8,428 bases of DNA from an uncultured Chloroflexota bacterium (GTDB taxonomy: Bacteria; Chloroflexota; Chloroflexia; Chloroflexales; Roseiflexaceae): assembly GCA_937876225.1 (NCBI GenBank), contig CALFIC010000180.1:1-8428 (forward strand), written 5' to 3'. The position numbers and the translations under genes were made by a program. Positions within the stretch are counted from its first letter, which is position 1. The number at the start of each line of letters is the position of its first letter. The notes under the pieces were generated by a model. It was not told where the DNA came from. It worked only from the letters and a program-made list of their open reading frames with translations, and ran no database searches. Shown here piece by piece: positions 1 to 5,841 of this stretch.

Positions 1-666
1 ATATGCAGTCTGTGCATCTCCACCTTCAAGTGCCGCACGACCCTCACCCGCTATCACATACGAATGATAAAAATCTTTAATCATTGAAATCAAATCCATT
101 CCAAGTCCTAACTCGGATGCGCGCTCTTTGCGTAATTTAAAACCTTCTTCAGTTGTTGGCCATAAATCAAACAATTTTTTGGTGTATTTAGAAAATTTAT
201 CAGCAATTTTAGGGTACTCTAACCCAATTTCATTTAATAAATTCACACCTTCACCATAATCAATCAATCGGTCTATAAAATTACTTACAATACCATTTTG
301 TGCTGAACCCAAACTTGGCAATCGCCCTAATATTCTCAAATCATTTTGACGAACAAAATCGACGAGACCACCTGCTTGTCGATTCCGTACCATCCCCGCC
401 AACTCTTGATCTGCCTGCAAAAATCGTTGCACACTATCAACGACCTGCTTTTGCACCATCATTCCTTGACCTAAGAGTTGCTGATGATGTGAACCTACAG
501 TGCGTCCACGTGAACGCACTTCATTAAGCCCTTTCCCACTATCTGGAATCGAGGTAATTTCGCGAGCGATATGTTGCACTATCGCATCCATTTCGTTGAT
601 CGTAGCGCGCCATTGCTCGGCAAGTTGTTGCATTTCAGTAAGTGGAACGACTATTGCACCGCTCAT
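1..666 (-). CDS. Large WXG100/LXG-like candidate type VII substrate, N-terminal 222 residues (runs off left edge)
   Basis: An open minus-strand frame begins with ATG at 666 and continues without a stop to base 1, so the C-terminus lies outside the window. I do not recognise the full protein. Residues 1-95 look all-helical and resemble the N-terminal trafficking domain of LXG or long WXG100-type substrates: an early L-x-x-x-A-x-x-W segment (to W19), then a long helix ending in RFLQADQELA (81-90). That RFxxAD[Q/E] motif is also in both WXG100 proteins encoded upstream. Residues about 100-210 are of unknown function, rich in charged and aliphatic residues, with no signal peptide or membrane helix. 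The start is 14 bases after the stop of the EspG-like gene at 681-1460, implying co-expression. By hand count GC is about 49% for 361-660 but about 32% for 61-360, suggesting a modular junction. Secretion and any toxin role are inference. Confidence 0.72.
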   Translation of the reverse strand, partial: MSGAIVVPLTEMQQLAEQWRATINEMDAIVQHIAREITSIPDSGKGLNEVRSRGRTVGSHHQQLLGQGMMVQKQVVDSVQRFLQADQELAGMVRNRQAGGLVDFVRQNDLRILGRLPSLGSAQNGIVSNFIDRLIDYGEGVNLLNEIGLEYPKIADKFSKYTKKLFDLWPTTEEGFKLRKERASELGLGMDLISMIKDFYHSYVIAGEGRAALEGGDAQTAY

Positions 667-680
667 GAGTATCTCGCTTC

Positions 681-1460
681 CTACAATGCAGTCAAACATG
701 CCCCATGGACTCTGCGACGAATCTCTTGCGTCGAAGTCGACGCAATCGTCAACCACGGACTGTTGGGGTCTTTATCAGGCGTTACCATGTAGCACAGTTG
801 GGCAGACGCAATTACCGCAAACCCATCGATCTGATCAGTAATACTGCGCAACATTGAAAACGACATATTGTAGATACTACTAGACAGCGTATCGGCTAAA
901 CGTTGTTGTGCAATTGGATCGCCTTGATCTTGAGATAATGCCCGTAGGATGGCTTGTGGTCCTTGTTTACGTACTTCACGAGCCGCATTCATGGTGGCAG
1001 AACGAACGCGTAATGGCTTTACATCAATGGCATTTATTTCGTGTGGAATCCGCATTGACAAGGCAGCTTGTTCGGCAATTTCACGAACATCTTCGAATAC
1101 TTCAAAAGTATGGATGCCTTGATCCGCTTGATGTGCAATCAACAACCCCGGTTTCAATTGAATAGGGAAAGTAGTAGTTATATCAAATGCCGCAGACCGC
1201 GCGTTGATTACCGCCATCACATCAGGTCCGGCACTTGCTGCAATGATTCCCATAACCGATTGGTCAACCACAAACTGCCCTTCATTGTTGAGTTCGACCA
1301 AGCCACGCGCAATCAATGTGCGGAGCGCTAAACTAAACAATGCTTCTCCTTCAGGACTTGGGGCAAATGGTTCCACGCCCATCATGCCAGGGAGCTTAGC
1401 AATTTGCATCAGCACATGCACTTCTTCACGCGCTAATTTAAGTCGAATCACAGCAGCCAT
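681..1460 (-). CDS. EspG-like type VII secretion chaperone candidate B
   Basis: This 259-residue soluble protein has no signal peptide or membrane segment. Its N-terminus has an EspG-like layout: a strand plus helix (VIRLKLAREEVHVLMQIAKL, 4-23), an acidic/proline stretch, a helix ending in IARGLVE, a basic/aromatic hairpin (EGQFVVDQSV), then a helical segment and a further strand region. The protein encoded at 2559-3248 has the same order of elements, so I regard them as diverged paralogues. EspG proteins are cytosolic chaperones that bind ESX substrates before export; here that role is inferred from architecture and neighbours. The ATG at 1460 is preceded by TGAGG with a 5-base spacer. The next gene, 14 bases downstream, encodes a candidate substrate, so this could be its dedicated chaperone. 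A lineage-specific protein unrelated to EspG remains possible. Confidence 0.6.
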   Translation of the reverse strand: MAAVIRLKLAREEVHVLMQIAKLPGMMGVEPFAPSPEGEALFSLALRTLIARGLVELNNEGQFVVDQSVMGIIAASAGPDVMAVINARSAAFDITTTFPIQLKPGLLIAHQADQGIHTFEVFEDVREIAEQAALSMRIPHEINAIDVKPLRVRSATMNAAREVRKQGPQAILRALSQDQGDPIAQQRLADTLSSSIYNMSFSMLRSITDQIDGFAVIASAQLCYMVTPDKDPNSPWLTIASTSTQEIRRRVHGACLTAL

Positions 1461-1486
1461 GAGAACCTCATTTCATCAATAACGAC

Positions 1487-1528
1487 GGCAAGGACAGCTC
1501 CATCCTACACCATGGAACCGTCCTTGCC
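1487..1528 (-). terminator. Intergenic hairpin after the WXG100 pair (attenuator or mRNA-end stabiliser)
   Basis: In the 77-base gap between the WXG100 stop and the next start there is a 9-bp perfect inverted repeat (GGCAAGGAC at 1487-1495, GTCCTTGCC at 1520-1528). Inside it is a second 5-bp stem (TCCAT 1499-1503, ATGGA 1512-1516) around an 8-base loop. On the minus strand it starts 10 bases after the stop codon at 1538. It is followed by GTCGTTATT, not a clear U-tract, so complete rho-independent termination is doubtful. Partial termination or protection of the WXG100 message from 3' decay fits better. Confidence 0.5.
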
Positions 1529-1537
1529 CATCAATCC

Positions 1538-1822
1538 TTACCGGCGAATACCCTGCTGATCGGCATCAGTAAAGCGTTGTGCAATTTTCTTGAGCCAGTC
1601 TTCAACAATCTGATGGCGATCCAAGTACTCTTTCATCATCTGCTTTGCCATAGCGAAATCAGCCATGAATTGCTGAGACGTCATACCATCCCAACGTGGC
1701 TCAAGCGCACTGATGCGCTGTTGCAACATGTTGATTTGCTGCTCGGCCTCTGCACGTTGCTTCGCAAACTCGGCAGCTACACGAGCCACTTCTTCAGGCG
1801 TAATCTTAATCAAATTTGACAT
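1538..1822 (-). CDS. WXG100 family protein, second of pair (ESAT-6/CFP-10-like)
   Basis: This 94-residue protein has the length and pattern of the WXG100 family: a helix from about 8 to 40, a turn carrying W44-D45-G46, and a second helix from about 48 to 83. WXG100 proteins form helical-hairpin dimers and are exported by type VII (ESX) secretion. Near the C-terminus is RFTDADQ (83-89), an F-xxx-D version of the Y-xxx-D/E export motif known from mycobacterial substrates, shared with the neighbour protein and with the partial protein at 1-666. There is no signal peptide. The ATG at 1822 follows a strong AGAGGAGAGA ribosome-binding site. The gap to the preceding WXG100 gene is only 21 bases, so the two are surely co-transcribed and likely partners. 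GC looks higher here than in the upstream STAND gene. Confidence 0.93.
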   Translation of the reverse strand: MSNLIKITPEEVARVAAEFAKQRAEAEQQINMLQQRISALEPRWDGMTSQQFMADFAMAKQMMKEYLDRHQIVEDWLKKIAQRFTDADQQGIRR

Positions 1823-1830
1823 AGTCGTAC

Positions 1831-1840
1831 TCTCTCCTCT
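1831..1840 (-). promoter_or_regulatory. Ribosome-binding site of the second WXG100 gene
   Basis: AGAGGAGAGA on the minus strand lies between the two WXG100 genes, beginning three bases after the upstream stop codon. The GGAG core is 11 bases from the ATG at 1822. With the similar site before the first WXG100 gene it suggests high, matched translation of the pair. Confidence 0.75.
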
Positions 1841-1843
1841 TTA

Positions 1844-2116
1844 CTAACCCAACCGGGCTTCGTCTGCAGCCTTAAATCGGTCAGCAATCTCGGTCAATTG
1901 TTGATTGATCTTATCGAGTTCTTCATGGTACTTTTTCTTAAACTGTAACGCCTCTTCCCAAGACTGGAAGAACGCCAGATTCGTCATACCAACCCACTCC
2001 AATGCCCGTAACGATGAATCCAACCCAGCCACCCGTGCGATCGCAGCAGCAGCTTCAGTGGCAAAATTCTTACCGATTTCACGTACTTCCTCATGTGGTA
2101 CCTGAATGTTCGTCAC
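1844..2116 (-). CDS. WXG100 family protein, first of pair (ESAT-6/CFP-10-like)
   Basis: This 90-residue protein has two predicted amphipathic helices joined by a turn with W41-V42-G43, the WXG signature, and standard family length. Near the C-terminus it has RFKAADE (80-86), matching RFTDADQ in the partner and RFLQADQ in the partial candidate substrate. As a WXG100 protein it is expected to dimerise with its neighbour and leave the cell through a type VII machine. The start is GTG at 2116, chosen because AGAGGAGA sits 6 bases upstream (counted from GGAG); an ATG at 2135 is in another frame. It lies 41 bases after the YukD-like gene and 21 bases before its partner. The two WXG100 sequences differ clearly, consistent with a heterodimer rather than a recent duplication. 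Confidence 0.93.
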   Translation of the reverse strand: MTNIQVPHEEVREIGKNFATEAAAAIARVAGLDSSLRALEWVGMTNLAFFQSWEEALQFKKKYHEELDKINQQLTEIADRFKAADEARLG

Positions 2117-2121
2117 AGTCG

Positions 2122-2129
2122 TCTCCTCT
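2122..2129 (-). promoter_or_regulatory. Ribosome-binding site fixing a GTG start
   Basis: AGAGGAGA on the minus strand is near-perfect against the 16S 3' end and places the start of the first WXG100 gene at GTG 2116. The nearby ATG at 2135 lies upstream of this site and out of frame, so it is not used for this protein. Confidence 0.78.
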
Positions 2130-2157
2130 ATTCATAATCCAATAGCTTCCATTCCAT

Positions 2158-2562
2158 TTACGTGTTGTTGTCTTTTTTCACACGATCATTCGACAACTCA
2201 CGACGTTGGAATGTTATTGCAGGACTACCCGTTGCAATCGGAGTAGCAGGCAACACACCAATCATTGGTACAGCACCCTGTACCGGTGATACGCGCCGAG
2301 CACAATGTGCAATCAACCAAGCGCCATCACGAATATCTTCAGCTAACGCCGTCTGTACCGTTGATATCTTTGTCGGCGTAGCAACATGTGGTTCGATCAT
2401 TTCTAATTCCGCAATCATGAATTCTTGCATATTGGCTAATCCAAGTGTATGAATCAATTGAGTGATAATGTCGTTTAGTGGTCGATTATCAGGAATCTCG
2501 ACATCGATAATGTCATTTTGACCAGCCATACTAAACGAAACAATTACATTATTAGCATTCAT
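2158..2562 (-). CDS. YukD/EsaB-like ubiquitin-fold protein of a type VII secretion module
   Basis: With the start at ATG 2562 this is a 134-residue soluble protein. Residues 4-90 fit the YukD/EsaB ubiquitin-like pattern: an opening beta-hairpin (VIVSFS then DIIDVEIP), a helix after NRPLNDIITQLIHTLGL (26-42), and a closing LAEDIRDGAWLIA (73-85), like the 'L...I.DGD.L.I' ending of EsaB and the EccD N-terminus. YukD/EsaB proteins are accessory components of type VII secretion, so this supports the WXG100 neighbours. Residues 91-134 form a low-complexity Pro/Ala/Thr tail ending in charged residues, longer than I expect for a plain YukD. The start was chosen because ATG 2562 overlaps the upstream TGA as ATGA, typical of translational coupling. 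The in-frame ATG 2583 and GTG 2601 would extend the protein further into the upstream gene. Confidence 0.75.
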   Translation of the reverse strand: MNANNVIVSFSMAGQNDIIDVEIPDNRPLNDIITQLIHTLGLANMQEFMIAELEMIEPHVATPTKISTVQTALAEDIRDGAWLIAHCARRVSPVQGAVPMIGVLPATPIATGSPAITFQRRELSNDRVKKDNNT

Positions 2563-3248
2563 ACTACGCTCGCTATTCCACATTGAGTTGTCAATAACCA
2601 CCCTAAATATCCAGGCTGATATGGTTCAAATCGATAATCCTCACCAACGATTTGCAACATCCACCACTGGTTTTGTAAATACATCACACGATATCGCATA
2701 CGCACTTCTTGTTGCCATACTGATATATCTACTGCCCGAGCAGTAAATTTCGCCGCATTATTGCGCTCTAACATGCGATTTACATTATGTGCCGCCATCT
2801 GAAATGCAGGACGGGGTTGAGTATCTCCCTGAATTTCGACACCTGTATGTGCAATCACACGCGCAATCATCGTTGCTATATCAATATGCTCAATCGTCAA
2901 CATATTAATACCACTTTGACGCACAAACATCCCACCGGGAACTCCATACGATTGATAATAGCCACACATCGTCGAAATAGATTTGTTGCTTTTTAGCTCA
3001 ACAACAACTGCATTTGATATGTGCATCAAATGCATCAAAAACAATTTCAGCGGCTCACTTAAATGAAATTCCTGACCTTCGATTGTTGCAAGACGATTAC
3101 GCACCAACATAACCATCGCCTGCAACATTGATTGCTCAACTTCAGCAGCTAACCAACCACGATGTGGATCGGGAATACTTGGTAATGAAGCGATACCTAA
3201 CATATTCGTTGCAAGTTGAAACTCTGCTGGTGATAATGCAATCTGCAT
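2559..3248 (-). CDS. EspG-like type VII secretion chaperone candidate A
   Basis: This 229-residue protein has no signal peptide or membrane helix. It begins with a strand and helix (MQIALSPAEFQLATNMLGI), then an acidic/proline stretch (SIPDP), a helix, a short hairpin (IEGQEFHLSEPL), a helix, a strand (AVVVEL), and a VPGGMFVRQSG turn followed by IEHID. The protein at 681-1460 has matching elements in the same order (LKPGLLIAHQAD, then VFED). The layout resembles EspG, the cytosolic ESX chaperone, but I saw no diagnostic residue, so the name is inference. I chose ATG 3248 over the upstream in-frame GTG 3272 because GAGGATAGGT precedes it and it aligns with the paralogue's N-terminus. The last codons overlap the YukD-like gene by four bases (ATGA). 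The upstream gap of 119 bases could hold its own promoter. Confidence 0.6.
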   Translation of the reverse strand: MQIALSPAEFQLATNMLGIASLPSIPDPHRGWLAAEVEQSMLQAMVMLVRNRLATIEGQEFHLSEPLKLFLMHLMHISNAVVVELKSNKSISTMCGYYQSYGVPGGMFVRQSGINMLTIEHIDIATMIARVIAHTGVEIQGDTQPRPAFQMAAHNVNRMLERNNAAKFTARAVDISVWQQEVRMRYRVMYLQNQWWMLQIVGEDYRFEPYQPGYLGWLLTTQCGIASVV

Positions 3249-3367
3249 CGTTTTACCTATCCTCAACAACACGTTTTCTAACTGTATAGTAATAGTTACT
3301 CATCAGAGAAGATTCGCCAATTTAGACGCACACCACACAAATCATGGCCCAATAATTACGACGTTAT
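3249..3367 (-). other. 119-base intergenic gap, possible internal promoter
   Basis: This separates the STAND ATPase stop from the EspG-like A start. I see no terminator hairpin and no convincing -35/-10 pair. It holds the minus-strand 9-mer TAACTATTA (3290-3298), which also occurs 49 bases upstream of the kinase start (7546-7554), within a weak 5-bp inverted repeat (TAACT...AGTTA). Whether the secretion module has its own promoter here or is read through from the STAND gene cannot be decided by eye. Confidence 0.3.
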
Positions 3368-5809
3368 TTATATCGATGACGATAATGACGCATGTTGGGT
3401 AAATGTACGTTTGATACTGATTAGTAGCCAGTGCCATATATCTGAATCAGCGATTATAGAGCGAACAAATATATCACTGTTGAAGTGCTGCATCGTATTC
3501 AGATGCGTTTTATATGTCTCTACATCACACAAAAGATATACGTCACCTTGCTGGGGAATCGTTGTGACAAATAGTTGCATCAATTGCCACGCTACACGAT
3601 CACAATCAGTTTTCATGCAATAAAATGCGACACATTCTGCTATATTTAATATCTGTTGATGTGTAAAATATTCTATTTTTTGGATAATTCGTTGTAATTG
3701 GAGCTGGGCATCATGCAATTGCCCATCAAGTACAAAACACAACACATGAATAATCGCTACATCCCATATATGCGTTTCAAGCGACAATAATTGATATTTC
3801 GTATAGGCGTCATTAATATATTGATAGGCAAGGTTGTATTTTTGCGTCATTATTAATACAGCAGCGCGCAAATACGCCACTTGAGCACTTGTATATGTAT
3901 CGAGTGGTTGTACTAATCGTTCTATCAATGTACAGGTGGCAATCACATCCTGATATTGTCTCATATACATTTGCAATTGTGCGAGCAAAGTATAGGCCAT
4001 AACCATATGCATTACCGATTGTAGCGCCCGAAAAATAGTAATTGCCTGACGCACATATACCTGAGCAAAATGAATATTGCCATCTGCAATGTAGGCACGC
4101 GCCAATTCTATTTTGCAGAGGCCAACATATCGCATTTGGTTAACCAACGTACATTGAACTTCAAGATCTATCAATACATCACATGCAAGTAATACCGATC
4201 CACACCGCCATAACATTCCTCCATACAATAATTGGAACCGTGCACGTACCTCGGCTACAAAATCATGCTCCTTGATTTGCTCACATAACAACAAAATTTT
4301 TGCATGAAAACCGAACTTTATCCAAACCTCACGCCATTCAAAAAGCACATTTACCATTAAATCTATTTCACTATCAGCATCTTTAATTACTTGATGAATA
4401 ATCTCAACGAGATTGAACCAGTCATTTCGCTCAAAATGAAATATTTCTGCATCATCAGCTACTGATATACATGACGATGCTAATTGACGAATCAATTCTT
4501 TGCGCCGCAACGACCACTGCATATAATCCCATTGATGTTGATACCATACACGGGCAACAGCATGCAACGAAATACGATTATATTCATATATAGTGACAAT
4601 GCCTTTACGCACCAGCCCGTGAATTATTGTAAATACATCACTATCACTCATGGCATGGCACGATAACACCTGTTTTACAAATTGCACACTCACAAATGAA
4701 TCAAATACCACAAGTGTATCAACCACTTGCCGTTCAATATCTGATAATGATGCGAGTATGCGATATAAACGTGAATCGTACGTTACCACATTCGAAGCTT
4801 GCGTAAGCGAATATGCCATCAATTTTATTGCTAATGGATTACCCTCACATTGGCGAATTTTGCCGGTCAAGATTGAAGATTCTCGAGGGAAAACCCCAAT
4901 TTGTTGACAAGTCTGTTTAAAAAGTAAAGTAGATTCTTCCATCGAAATCGGCTCTACCACAAAACAACAAACTCCTAAATTATTTTCTTTAGTCAACGGT
5001 AATACCGTAATAACTAATATCTGCATATGTTCAATCAAATGCACAATATGGCGTAATAATCCAAGCATTTCATCATTAGTTTTGCCAACTAAATCATCAA
5101 TAAACACAAAGAGTTTTGTCGTGCGCGCAACTAATTGTAAGCGAAATAGTAGCGACTCATTTCCTATCGGTGTAATATGTAATGCTAGACATACCTGTTC
5201 GACAAATGATTCAACACCAACAATATTATGACCCGATAATACAATGACCCGATATTTATCAATAGATTCAACAATCGTACATACTTTTAAGCCAATCCGT
5301 GTTTTGCCAATACCGCTAACACCGCTGATATATACGATTGATTCTCGTGCAAATGCATTATAGATATCATTTACTAACGCAATACGATCTACAAAATCAA
5401 CATCATCAGTTCCTATTCCAATTTTAGCAGCATCATATAATTTCCACGCATTATTCCATTCCCCTAACGAAAAAAAACGAGATAAGCGGCGAAACTCACG
5501 AATTGGTAAGCGCCCTGCATCACAAAGCTCAAGTATTTCTTGGGCAGAAGCGCTCCCTGGACTAGATTCGAGCATTACTTCAATTACACAAACTAAATCT
5601 TCCGCCGGTATCATCGTGCGCCGATCTGGGCGTGTAGTGAAGTAATTCTGAAATTCATCACGCGACATCTGCGCATACGACGGTCGCCGCTGATTCATGT
5701 ACTCCAATAACAGATTACGTGTCAAACGGCGACTCGGTTGGGCTTGTGTGCGCGACCGTTCGATAATATTGGCAATAATAGACAGAATACGTTCTTTATC
5801 GGAATTCAT
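3368..5809 (-). CDS. STAND (NB-ARC-type) P-loop NTPase with winged-helix and TPR-like repeats
   Basis: With the start at ATG 5809 this is 813 residues. Residues 1-140 form a basic, helical N-terminal region that may be a degenerate DNA-binding or adaptor domain. The NTPase follows: Walker A GVSGIGKT (163-170), Walker B LFVFIDD (233-239), and a GNPLA motif (323-327), the counterpart of the NB-ARC GLPLA box. Residues about 350-425 look like a winged helix. About 505-750 are repeated helical pairs (for example ELARAYIADGNIHFAQVYVRQA) typical of TPR sensors. STAND proteins are ATP-driven switches for signalling, transcription control or defence; the ligand here is unknown. It starts 32 bases after the kinase stop, so the two probably share a transcript. 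Sampled lines give about 35-40% GC, below the WXG100 genes. An in-frame TTG at 5815 would add only two residues. No effector domain is recognisable. Confidence 0.82.
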   Translation of the reverse strand: MNSDKERILSIIANIIERSRTQAQPSRRLTRNLLLEYMNQRRPSYAQMSRDEFQNYFTTRPDRRTMIPAEDLVCVIEVMLESSPGSASAQEILELCDAGRLPIREFRRLSRFFSLGEWNNAWKLYDAAKIGIGTDDVDFVDRIALVNDIYNAFARESIVYISGVSGIGKTRIGLKVCTIVESIDKYRVIVLSGHNIVGVESFVEQVCLALHITPIGNESLLFRLQLVARTTKLFVFIDDLVGKTNDEMLGLLRHIVHLIEHMQILVITVLPLTKENNLGVCCFVVEPISMEESTLLFKQTCQQIGVFPRESSILTGKIRQCEGNPLAIKLMAYSLTQASNVVTYDSRLYRILASLSDIERQVVDTLVVFDSFVSVQFVKQVLSCHAMSDSDVFTIIHGLVRKGIVTIYEYNRISLHAVARVWYQHQWDYMQWSLRRKELIRQLASSCISVADDAEIFHFERNDWFNLVEIIHQVIKDADSEIDLMVNVLFEWREVWIKFGFHAKILLLCEQIKEHDFVAEVRARFQLLYGGMLWRCGSVLLACDVLIDLEVQCTLVNQMRYVGLCKIELARAYIADGNIHFAQVYVRQAITIFRALQSVMHMVMAYTLLAQLQMYMRQYQDVIATCTLIERLVQPLDTYTSAQVAYLRAAVLIMTQKYNLAYQYINDAYTKYQLLSLETHIWDVAIIHVLCFVLDGQLHDAQLQLQRIIQKIEYFTHQQILNIAECVAFYCMKTDCDRVAWQLMQLFVTTIPQQGDVYLLCDVETYKTHLNTMQHFNSDIFVRSIIADSDIWHWLLISIKRTFTQHASLSSSI

Positions 5810-5841
5810 GATCAAACTCTAATGGTAATTAACAAATTATA

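Noticed and set aside
2563..2601. Longer starts for the YukD-like protein (GTG 2601 or ATG 2583)
   Set aside because: They add up to 13 residues overlapping the upstream gene without a ribosome-binding site; ATG 2562 with the ATGA overlap starts right at the predicted first strand.
5796..5820. AGAGTTTGATCATG on the minus strand looks like the start of a 16S rRNA gene
   Set aside because: Only 14 bases match; the following sequence is the coding start of the STAND gene and no rRNA sequence follows. It is a chance match.
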